From NCBI RefSeq assembly GCF_026151205.1, contig NC_087079.1, forward strand, positions 11,336,635 to 11,400,634: a DNA stretch of 64,000 nucleotides, written 5' to 3'. The notes below the pieces were generated by a model. It made no database searches and had not been told where the DNA came from. It saw nothing but the letters and a program-made list of their open reading frames with translations. Position numbers and translations under genes: made by a program. Source of the DNA: Bolinopsis microptera. Its lineage: Eukaryota > Ctenophora > Tentaculata > Lobata > Bolinopsidae. How positions within the stretch are numbered: the first letter of the stretch is position 1; every line of letters starts with the position of its first letter. Positions 55,175 through 64,000 of the stretch are shown here, in pieces.

Positions 55175-56503
55175 TTTGTCCTCCTGTACACTGCAAGTGC
55201 CTCCTCCTGGAACATACAGTTCTTGTCAGTGAAGTCGTGTCCTATATTCCGTTTTCAAACACTTACTGTCTAAGTTAAGCAAAGGAGCACTCATGGATAT
55301 ATGTTAATGTTCCGTTCATGATTGAACAGTTAGCATCACAGTCAGTTGGAGGAGCGACCAACACACTATCAAGATCGGTTGTTTATCTTCAACCCCCCCC
55401 CCCCCCCCCCCCCCCCAACAGTTTGTATTGTAGGTGGGCAATGGTGAGCAATGGGCACGGTTATATAAGAAGAACAATCATGGCGTGTTTACCGCGGTGC
55501 AGATATTGCACGCGGACCTTGCCGAGCCGAGATGTGATAGAGATAACAATTTGAACAGAGGGTCAAATAAAGATAAGGAAAGTAAACACACGATATCGAT
55601 CTGGTCACTCTTCCTGTTTGTGATTGGACGGATCGGTGTCACGTGACATACCACCTCTATTACAAGTGGTCGCTCGTTGAGGATCACGGAGCACATCAGG
55701 GCTGCCCGTCGTCAGAATAAACTTAATTCAGTTGTTAGTATGATTGTTATATTGTGGTGTTGGTAACCTACCTTCATTGTGTTTCTTTTGAATTTGTTAT
55801 CATGCTGTGCTCTGGAAATTGTGATAGTACCTGTTCGATTTGTTAAGGAGACGATATCCTTGTTCATATGTTGCAGGATCAGAATGTTCGTGATGAACAG
55901 TCACAAAAAGTGAGTTGCTTACCTGCTGTGTGTTTTCGTACTCTGGTCTTCACTCAAGTTGCAAAGCTGCAATAAACGTATATCGCAAAGAACATTTATA
56001 TCTGAAAAGTGTGTTAGTACCAGTTTTATCAGTTAAGGTGAGGATTGCCTCGATCTGTCGGTTTCAGCTTAACTGCCTAGATCATGAGTAGAACCGAAGG
56101 ATCATAACATATGTTGCTTGTTGCTCGTATTAGCTATAAAACATCAATTTTAAGGGATAAGGAAGTGTTTATAGGTTCTGAAACCTAGCTAAATCGATTT
56201 TTCGTGCAATTTTAGGTCAGAAATAGTCATCAAAATGAGTTAATAAGAAGGTCGATTTCTCGGTTATTTTTGAGCTTTCGTTCAGAAAATAATTCGGGGC
56301 CTTCAAAGGGGGGTAACAAGAAAGCGTTACAAGTGTTACAAGCCTTCTATAATACAAAATGTGTATCACCTCTTCAACCCGCCGAACATGTGCTTACCCT
56401 AAAAATGTAAACAAATGTGTTTCACCTCCTCAACCCGCCGAACATGTGCTCACTATTAAAGTAAACAAATGTGTTTCACCTCCCCACCAGTATCCACATC
56501 TAT

Positions 56504-58377
56504 TAATTGATAAATTAATTGTTAACCATTAACGTAATGAGTAATACTGATATAATTATTTGTAAAATAGTTTTTTCGTCGCGTCGACAAATAAGTATAT
56601 AATACTAGTCCAACTCAGCGCACATTTTGGCAAAATTGGTTAAGTTAGGCATATGCTTAAAACTTTTCGTAACGAGCTTGTCCATTGTTAATGATCTGGC
56701 CCGGCGCGCGCTACTTCGTAGCACTTGCCATCGGGCCATTTCGTTAATTGACGATGTCAATTCATTGCATAGCAGCTCGGCGCGGCACAGTAGCGCATCT
56801 CGCCGATCTAGCCAGTGAGAAGCCTCATTGAGTGCGCGGCGCGGCACAGTAACGCATCGCGCTACAAGCCATTTCGTAACATTTCGAGAAGAACGCGGCG
56901 CGCGCTACTTCGAAGAAATTTTGAAATTTAGACGAGTAACATCCGTCAAGTAACGCGCGTAAACTAACCGACCATAGGCCGGCCTTTGCGTACGTGATAC
57001 GTGACGCGCGCGTATGTTTCACCGCCTAATCACTAATCACTAATTGGTGGCCGCGCACATCGCTATTACAAACACGAAAGGGGTACGGCCACGGTCTGTT
57101 TGCTCCTTGTGTCCACATTAAGTGAGCCTAGGTAGTGCGCCATCGACAGTGAGCCGCGTGTGCCGCGACTGTAGGATGGTTTTTTAGCGCTAATTTCGGC
57201 CAACACAAACACAAAATTATAGAAACAAATAAGTATTAAGTAACCTTCTCTTGATCCAATTTTTAAAAAATTGGTTAGAGCTTACTCTTACCTAGCTGGG
57301 GACCTCAGGCTATTATGTTCATAAACCGAATAGAGATTAGGCGAAATGTTCACATAGCCATGTGTCTAGTGTCTACGCGTACTGCGTGACGCGCTTGTTT
57401 CACAAGTAGATCTTTTGCCGCATTCGGCGGACGCGCGCTACTGCAAGCGAGAGGGCTCTGGTTAGAGCAAGGCGAAATGACAGGCTGAGCGCGGCCCAGT
57501 AAGCTTACTCACAAACTTACAAAGCCAAAGAGGCAAAGAAATTCCATGTCCGAAAAATTTAAAGAATATATCCAACCATTAAACAATTTAACATTATGTT
57601 ACAGCTAAAAGCAGCGTATTTTGCCCTATTATTCATTACTACATACTACATCAACTCCGATATCCACAAAAATTTTTGAACAGTTGTGATCTCACTGCTG
57701 CGCGCAGTGTTGTGACCCCTCTTCGTCGTATTTTACACATATTTGGACATTGGCAATTTATTCAATTGATAATTTTAAAGTTTTAACATTTTTATATTAA
57801 ATTCTTTTTGAATATAGTTCTAAAACGATTAAACTTGCTTTCTGTGAAAATTTAATGTACTTTCGTAAAATAATTTTGATGTGGCAGCGATTTGAAAAAT
57901 AAATTAGTTAAAAATGATACAAAAAAATTGGACATTTTTTGATATTAAAACATGCATAACTTGGGCTGTGTTGACAGTAGAAAAATAATTTAACCCTTGT
58001 CCGAAAGGTTTACAAAAGTTTTACGCGCCGCGCATAATTGCCGCGCAATTTCGCGTGTCAAATCCGTCTAAGAGTGAACATAATTGATGAAGGAGCACTT
58101 TGACCTTTACACCTCGTGCGTTCACTGTTCGCGCCTCAATTGCGCCCAGTTCACTGTTGCCTCGCGTTATTCCATCATCCATATTTCTGCTCTTAGTTGC
58201 TTTATAATGTGTCAGCAGTAATCAGCCCTGCTGTATTATATATTGTGCTTGATTGTTGATACCTAATTAATTAACTGTTAACAATGGCAGTTATGTTGGA
58301 TGATGATTAATCACTCTACAATCGCCTGTCACGTGACTTCTTCAACCCGTTCTGTAGATGGCCCTAAACAACTATTC
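56504..58377. repeat. GC-rich dispersed repeat block and flanking AT-rich DNA
   Basis: The stretch 56690-57100 contains GGCCCGGCGCGCGCTACTTC and CGTAGCAC blocks also at 25320 and 61340. The stretch 57280-57500 carries the inverted GACAGGCTGAGCGCGGCCCA end of the family listed at 23571-25980. The stretch 57590-57660 (ACAGCTAAAAGCAGCGTATT) recurs at 62383. The rest is AT-rich and featureless. Confidence 0.6.
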
Positions 58378-58600
58378 GAAACCCGGAAACCATAACCCTC
58401 TAATCAGATCCCAACCCTAACGGCCTAACCCTAACCAAATCCTTTACAAAAGCATATACTGAAACACTATAGAGAAATTAGGCTAACTTCCTTATTGTCA
58501 TATCACGTGATCGAGACAGTTTTTCGCCAATATCTCGTTAGGGGAGAATTTTAACCTTATGTCATGGGGGTAATAGGTAAGTGCTTAGGAACCTCTTTGC
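58378..58600. repeat. Telomere-like CCCTAA patch 3 with CACGTGA repeat
   Basis: AACCCTCTAATC, CCAACCCTAACGGCCTAACC and similar runs at 58380-58445, followed by the TATCACGTGATCGAGACAG...GGGGAGAATTTTAACC block that also adjoins patch 2. Confidence 0.7.
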
Positions 58601-59210
58601 TTTTATTCGAGCCTTTTATTAAATCGAAGTTACAGTTCACGAGGTTGATCCTTTGGGAGATATTATAAATCCTGTTTTACTATTATTTATAAATTCTAAC
58701 GTTTAACTTTAATAATAATAAGTAAGTTTGGACGCAGACTAGAAACGAGTTTAATCGACTAAGTTTTTGATTTTGTGTACCTTTTTATCATACAACTTTT
58801 TAATTTCAGCAAATTTTAGTTAAAGAGTAAATCAAAGTTAGCAATCATTGAACTCAATAGTTAAAAAGGTGACTGTAAAAATAGAACTAAGATTTCGATA
58901 CTTTTAAATGAACTTCTAGTTCTAATGATATAATTTTAAATCATTAGATGTTTAAATTTTCTGATAGCTGGATCATAGTCATGTAGAAATTAGGTTAAAC
59001 ATTGTCATGCAGAAATTAGGTTGAAATAATTTTGTCCATAGAAAACACAGTCACGCCTTACATTATTACAAGCTTTAAAGGGCTCGTGAGTCGTGTTAGT
59101 GTTACTATTACTTTTGAGCTTGAAAGCAGACAAAACTTTGCTTATTTGTTTGTTTATTATTTTGTTTGTTATTAGAGAAAGAAGACAATAGTACCTCTCG
59201 ATTATTTCAG
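58601..59210. other. AT-rich stretch upstream of the 59.2-kb exon
   Basis: An upstream exon of the following gene may be here or outside the window. None stands out. Confidence 0.35.
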
Positions 59211-60590
59211 GAGAAGCTAAAAGCGCTGAAAGCCAAGAAGCATCTCCCGCAGGAGCTGTTGAATCAGCACGCTGAAGAAGTACAGAGACTGGTGAACAAG
59301 CTGATAAACTCAGACAGCAGCAAAAACTTCAAGTGAGCTTCGTGACGTCATTGACATTACCGTCGTTGTGACGTCATTTTCGATGTTGATCGAATGAATT
59401 TATTTGTATTCTAGAGATTCTATTTTAGCATTTGACAAGTAACAACTTTGGCTCTGTTAATTACTGTGCTGTAATGCACTGAACGACCGGGATTCCCGGC
59501 GCCAGGGGAGGTGTTTATTCCCGGCCCCGGCCAATTTTGAGTTTTTGGCCGGGAATTATAGATTAAAAAGTCACATAAGAACATAAAAACTACTGTCTTA
59601 TTTGACCCACAATTCATACTTACATTTACAACTTATCTTATATTGGTAAGGGATCAATTAGCCGAAGTTAAAATGGAAAGTGCCAGTTTTACTTTAAAGT
59701 CTGAAGCACTGCAGAGCGTGAAAAGTGATATTAAAATGGACTCTAAAAGTGCCTGTGTCTTCATACTATGGTGTTCCGCCTCACTTCTATACTCACTTGC
59801 TGGAAGCTATGTGAGTTATTTTACCTCCTTATTTCAAATGACCTCCAAACCAATTACATTGAACTTTGAAGAGGTGAAGAAACCATTAATATTTACTGAA
59901 TTAAATGCGACTATAAAACCGAAATAGTAATACACTGCTGACTACAAAGAAACATCTTACATGGGGCCAGGCTCATATAAGTGTTCATATGTTAGTGTTC
60001 ATAGCCGTTGAAAATATGGCGGAATGACAGGCTGAATGTGGCCCATAGTAGAAGAAAAAACATTATAATTCATTCCGACCATAATAGAAATACAATTAAA
60101 CTAGAATGAAACAAAGAGTATTAAATTTTTAAATTAGTCGAGTCAACCAAATTTCACAGAGAAGCTGGAAATTTATACGACAATTTAAACGCAATGTGTA
60201 TGCGCCGTGATCAATGGTCACGGCGCATAACCATTGCGCCGTGACCGTTGATCACAGCGCATAACCCGTAAGATGCTGCGCACATTTTTTATTTTAAAAT
60301 GGCGGGAACACATTTCAACTGCCATTGTTATACGATACATTGAAGTGCATAGTGGAGTGTGTGGTCTGATAGTAGACAGAGGACTTATTTGAAACATTCC
60401 CGGTGCCTTCAACTGTTCTTTGCACTGACTATTTGATTGCTTAAACGAATAGGCGAGCCTTCAAAAACATTAGTTTCAATGTTTTCATAGTTTTATGATG
60501 CAAATATGATTTTTCCATTTACTTAACTGATAATACCCCCAATATCTTTTCAGGTGTGGAGGTCGGACCGAAACTGTAATCAGACACTAA
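59211..60590 (+). CDS. Two 3' exons of an unrecognised gene
   Basis: An acceptor ATTATTTCAG is followed by 122 bp (59211-59332) open in only one frame: EKLKALKAKKHLPQELLNQH, a charged helix likely to form a coiled coil, then LVNKLINSDSSKNF. A GTGAGC donor at 59333 can join in phase to an acceptor CTTTTCAG at 60553, giving a 37-bp last exon ending CGGRTETVIRH and a stop (60554-60590). Without splicing the frame ends at TGA (59334). The helical, splice-bounded structure is gene-like, but I do not recognise the family and no 5' part is visible. The intron contains the 94-codon frame at 59643-59927, which I do not support. Confidence 0.4.
60195..60262. repeat. Two adjacent TGCGCCGTGA palindromes
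   Basis: TGCGCCGTGA...TCACGGCGCA is followed directly by TGCGCCGTGA...TCACAGCGCA, so the two hairpins are themselves in tandem. Possibly the end of a small inverted-repeat element. Confidence 0.75.
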
Positions 60591-60599
60591 ACATTAACG

Positions 60600-61310
60600 A
60601 GGACCAATTATTTTACTCCTTTAATGATGAATAAAGATCGCTGATTGCTTTTACTAATATATAGTGTTAAAATGAAAGAGAAACTGTTGAGACGAAAGAG
60701 AAAAACGCACTCATTTATTTATAGTTTTATGTCTTAACAATGTTATTCGAAAGCTAATTTTAAAAGCTGGCTCTGAATCCTTGCTAAATGATTTGGGAAG
60801 GTGTAAGGGCTAAATATGCCTGTAGACATCATTTTCAGTGGGTTTTATGAAGTTTATGATTAGGGTATATTTTGGGACTGAAATAAGCGCAAGACCTTCG
60901 ACGTTTCTATTCCTACTGTTTTTTTAATTTAGCAAATATACAAAAAAAAATTATACTGTCGTAAAGATAAAATGTTTAGTTATCGGATAGATACTTTAAA
61001 ATTAAGTATTAAAATAACCGAGCTAAGATATTCAATGTTAAACTCAAAAATGTTCACGCGTTTATGAAGAAATATCTAATTCTGCGCGTAGTTTTTTGGT
61101 CACAACTATGGCAAATTTTTACCAATTTTGTTCATAATTTCAAAATGTTATTTAGTAGACAAATTACTTTCGGACTAAATCCTTATTGTTTATTCAAATC
61201 TAAAAGAAACAACATTTATTTGACTTCAAAATTGTTCAATCTGAATACGAGCTAATTACGACGAAGGGAGGTCACAACACTGCGCGCAGGAGTGGATCTG
61301 AAAGCCTTAT
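60600..61310. other. AT-rich stretch without recognised gene
   Basis: Short ORFs only, in AT-rich sequence. Confidence 0.4.
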
Positions 61311-61556
61311 TGGAATTTGACCATTGTTATTGTTAATGATTTGGCCCGGCGCGCGCTACTTCGTAGCACTTGCATGCAGTGGCGTTGATTCACGATGTCA
61401 ATTCTTCGCATCTCGCCGATTTGTGGTTGCGAGAAGCATTATTGGATGCGCGCGCGCGACCCAGCAGTGCATCGCGCTACAAGCAGTGGCGCGAAAGCAC
61501 ATAATTAGGTGAATTTTAGCGCTATGCACTAAGCTAAGTACTTAATTAACTGGGTC

Positions 61557-61715
61557 CACAGGAGGGGCAAAGTGCAAAGAAACTGCTGCTCACTGCTGCT
61601 CACTGCTACTCACTGCTACTAACTGCTGCTCACTGCTGCTCACAGTGAGCAGCAGTTAGTAGCAGTGAGCAGCAGTGAGCAGCAGTTTCTTTGCACTTTG
61701 CCCCTCCTGTGGGTC
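61557..61715. repeat. Long hairpin with CTGCTGCTCA tandem repeats in each arm
   Basis: The left arm (CCACAGGAGGGGCAAAGTGC then AAAGAAACTGCTGCTCACTG and further units) pairs with the right arm ending GCACTTTGCCCCTCCTGTGG. Arms are about 65-85 bp, perfect at their bases, and differ mainly in the number of CACTGCTGCT/CACTGCTACT units. The centre is TCACAGTGA. Confidence 0.95.
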
Positions 61716-61976
61716 GCGCATTATCCAATAATACCTTTCGCAACATTCGTTAGATCGGTGCGCGTGAGATGCACCAGTACAGCTAGGATTGACATCGTCA
61801 ATTAATGTCAAATGTAGGTAGTACGCCATCGACAGTGAGCCGCGCGTGCCGATTGTAGGATGGTTTTATGCTTCCCGACCTCCGATTGCAACAAAAATTG
61901 GTAAGCTTACTCATGGACTTACAAGCTGAAAGTGTTCGAAAAAGTTAAAGCATATCCGATCCAATTATCAGGGCTT

Positions 61977-62160
61977 TTACTAATTCGCTCGCCCAAAAAT
62001 TTCACGTGACTTTGGTGTTTGGTTTTTATGGTTTTGCAGCCGTACAAAACGATTTTACATAAACCCTAACCCTAACCATAACCCCGAAGCTAACCATAAC
62101 CTTTACCTCAACCCTAACCCTAACCCGAGCCCTAAACAATCAAATTAGTATTTTACTAGC
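61977..62160 (+). repeat. Telomere-like CCCTAA patch 4
   Basis: The same composite as 9530-9712: CTTTTACTAATTCGCTCGCC, TCACGTGACTTTGG, ACATAAACCCTAACCC and further degenerate CCCTAA units. Confidence 0.8.
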
Positions 62161-62780
62161 CTAGCCTGTCACGTGACCAAAACGGTTTTTTGCCCATAAC
62201 TCTCCAGGGAAGCATTTTAACCCTACCACCTACGTCATGGGGGGTGATTCGGAATCAGCGTCCAAAAATACACCGATTTAGATCACTTTCATGCCCAAAG
62301 GGCCTTTTCACAAGATTTTTCTTAAAATTTGGGCGAGCGATTTAGTAAGACTAAGAGCGAATTATCAGACATCATATTTATGTTACAGCTAAAAGCAGCG
62401 TATTTTGCCCCATTTTGATCACTATATCAACTCCGATATCCACCAAATTTTTCGGACAGTTGTGAAAGCCCTATTGGAAGGTCGTCGTCAATTTTCAGAA
62501 TGATCTCATTCAAGGAACCGAAGATATATTCGAACAATACGACAAAAATCAACGAATTTGGTCAAATTACGCGACTTTTACAGCTATTTTTGCTCCAAAA
62601 GCCGCGCAGCATCAAATATGGCACCTAGGCGAAACTCACTGATCTTTCCAAAAAGGTATGACATGGACAAATTTGGTATTGTGAAAATTCTCAGTCTCTG
62701 ATCTAGAAAACATGGTGGTACAAAAATTTTTTAAATCCGAGCAAGTTTATTTTTATCGTGCACCCCCTAATTAATGATTA
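62160..62780. repeat. CACGTGA-type repeat and inverted relative of 24560-24850
   Basis: The stretch 62165-62290 matches 10965-11060 (CCTGTCACGTGACCAAAACG, GGAATCAGCGTCCAAAAATA). The stretch 62515-62770 is the diverged reverse complement of 24560-24850 (GCTCCAAAAGCCGCGC, CGAGCAAGTTTATTTTTATC, GTGCACCCCCTAA). Confidence 0.75.
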
Positions 62781-63079
62781 ATGTACGTTTATAATCTATC
62801 AAGACGGCTCACGGCAAAATGCGCGCTGAGTTAGACTCGTTGACGGTCTTTGAACAAATATTTTACGAGTATCACCGGATCACCCGTTGTCCCGTTAATC
62901 GCCAAGCGTATTAAATGAAATTATGACGATGAGGATCACGATCTACTAAGTGAGACAAGGCTCTTATATATAGAGTGATAAAGTAAATTATAAACCTACA
63001 GCTATGACTATGAGCTAATTCACACGTCAGCGCAGTCTAATAATATTAGTACTGTATAGTAATTGGTATTATCACACTT

Positions 63080-63800
63080 TCGAGCCAAATTTGGCAGGAA
63101 AGCAGAATTGATATTCCATGCCCCGATGGGGAGCACTGGCTCTCACCCGGGGGCATGAAATATCAATTAGTTGCTCAGAGAGTGCTCCATAGAAACGAGG
63201 AGCCCGCTCTCAGAACTGATCTACTACTGTAAGGTACTGATTTAAATAATGATTTAAATCAATAACCTGAGTAGTCTACGACCTTAAATGCAATGGTCAG
63301 AGAGAATTTACAATTTGATGCAAAATGTATACTTATACAAAAACTTAAAACATTTCCTTGCGTTTCAGATGCGTCAAGCGAAATAAAAACTTTCCTTGTA
63401 AAACTTCCTCCCAATGTTGACTTTCTATTGTACTTCTTAGCCTAATAAGGCAGGAAAGCAGAATTGATATTACATGCCCCGATGGGAAGCACTGGCTCTC
63501 ACCCGGGGGCATGAAATATCAATCAGTTGCTCAGAGAGAGCCCGATATTCCCATAGGAACAAGGAGCCCACTCCCAACAACTGTTCTACTACTGCGAGGT
63601 ACTGATTTAAATAAAGATTTAAATCAACAACCTGAAGTAGTCTATGACCGTTAATGCAATGATCAGATAAACTTTCCAGGATAAGGAAAAATTTATATTT
63701 ATATATGGTTTTGAAAATATTTCCTTGTGTTTGAGATGCGTCAAGCAAAATAAAATTTTTTGTTGTAAAACTTTTTCAAGCTGTTCCCTTTTTATTGCAC
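63080..63800. repeat. Tandem duplication of about 365 bp with internal palindrome
   Basis: The units at about 63090-63420 and 63452-63790 share GGAAAGCAGAATTGATATT, ATGCCCCGATGGG, GCACTGGCTCTCACCCGGG and a downstream GTACTGATTTAAATAA block. In each, TTGATATT.CATGCCCC and GGGGGCATGAAATATCAA form inverted arms. The 92-codon minus-strand frame spans one unit and is unlike known proteins. An exon duplication cannot be excluded. Confidence 0.8.
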
Positions 63801-64000
63801 TTTATAGTTCAAAGCCTAATTAGGCTTCGGATGATGAAACGAAGTAAAAACTCCCTGGCTTGTACGAGCTTTAAGTGACTTAGGGTTATTGAAAACGAGA
63901 TCAAAGTTTACAAGCAGACTTGAAAGTTTCACAAAGTTTTGGTACTTGTCAGCGATACAATCAATCAGGATAATTAATTTCCTTAATCGCTTACTTGAAA

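Larger units (their letters stand above)
51836..56503. mobile_element. 4.7-kb inverted-repeat structure (arms about 1.15 kb) with nested inserts
   Basis: The outer ends ATAGATGTGGATACTGG and its complement start arms that pair from 51836 to about 53938 and from 56503 down to about 55347. The left arm is longer because it contains an insertion at 52259-53197. Both arms end inward at GATCTTGATAGTGTGT beside a G/C homopolymer (about 53877-53893 and 55394-55416). The central part (53939-55346) carries a PIF-type transposase exon and short repeats. It could be one foldback-type transposon or an inverted duplication. Confidence 0.75.

Noticed and set aside
53877-55416. Assembly gap filled by G/C homopolymers
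   Set aside because: Considered because G/C runs of this kind are hard to sequence. The runs sit at matching places in two inverted arms and in a target-duplication-bounded MITE, so they look biological, although their exact lengths are not reliable.
55318-55554. 78-codon ORF with a proline run
   Set aside because: It translates the poly-C boundary of an inverted-repeat arm, and its sequence is mirrored in the other arm.
59643-59927. 94-codon plus-strand ORF starting at a TTG
   Set aside because: It has a possible TM stretch but no ATG at the start, no family resemblance, and would lie inside the intron of the proposed 59.2-60.6 kb gene.
1-64000. CRISPR arrays, bacterial operons, rRNA genes
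   Set aside because: No regularly spaced direct repeats with unique spacers, no ribosome-binding-site-led gene strings and no rRNA sequence; the window is eukaryotic.

Overview
The window is animal nuclear DNA: AT-rich, with spliceosomal GT-AG introns, mosaic extracellular proteins (trypsin-CUB-LDLa), a Shaker-type Kv channel family and conserved eukaryotic housekeeping genes. The tandem and inverted Kv duplicates, compact introns and heavy load of MITEs, SINEs and CR1/L2-like LINEs suggest a non-bilaterian or other marine invertebrate (ctenophore or cnidarian would fit). That placement is an inference, not something the sequence proves.

Region 1 (1-21.4 kb) is a young duplicated block. It holds three Shaker-type Kv copies: an inverted truncated pseudogene at 1.6-2.3 kb, a copy with a one-base frameshift at 5.1-6.7 kb, and an open copy at 13.1-14.8 kb. 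Each plus-strand Kv copy is followed tail-to-tail by a minus-strand protease locus. The distal protease gene (21.2-16.7 kb) can be followed through ten exons and encodes a trypsin domain, then CUB, LDLa and a C-terminal membrane helix. The proximal one (8.5-12.9 kb) keeps only the non-catalytic exons and is shredded by insertions, among them a 376-bp sequence present twice in inverted orientation.

Region 2 (21.4-27.6 kb) has no gene I can support. It is packed with MITEs, degenerate tandem repeats and a GC-rich dispersed repeat.

Region 3 (27.6-50 kb) is the conserved gene core, with the conserved genes all on the minus strand: TBC1D22 (33.7-27.65 kb, with an intronless plus-strand Vps62/DUF946-like secreted protein nested in an intron), a fatty-acid-hydroxylase/sterol-desaturase family enzyme, TMEM161, MRPL46 and CHCHD2/10. 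MRPL46 and CHCHD2/10 both encode mitochondrial proteins. The large first intron of MRPL46 holds a LINE of about 7.3 kb. Its ORF1 region joins a coiled coil, an AlkB-like 2OG-Fe(II) dioxygenase with all its metal and 2OG ligands visible, and an SGNH-hydrolase-like domain. Its ORF2 (endonuclease plus RT) is interrupted by a mariner-like element with long inverted repeats. The AlkB-SGNH retrotransposon is the most unusual thing in the window.

Region 4 (50-64 kb) is repeat territory: a mariner-like MITE with TA target duplication, a 4.7-kb inverted-repeat structure carrying a LINE 3' remnant and a PIF/Harbinger-type transposase exon, telomere-like CCCTAA patches, a long CAG/CTG-type hairpin and a tandem 360-bp duplication. 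Two plus-strand exons at 59.2 and 60.55 kb look like the end of a gene I do not recognise.

Exon boundaries were read by eye from GT/AG sites and conserved protein frames. No alignments were run.
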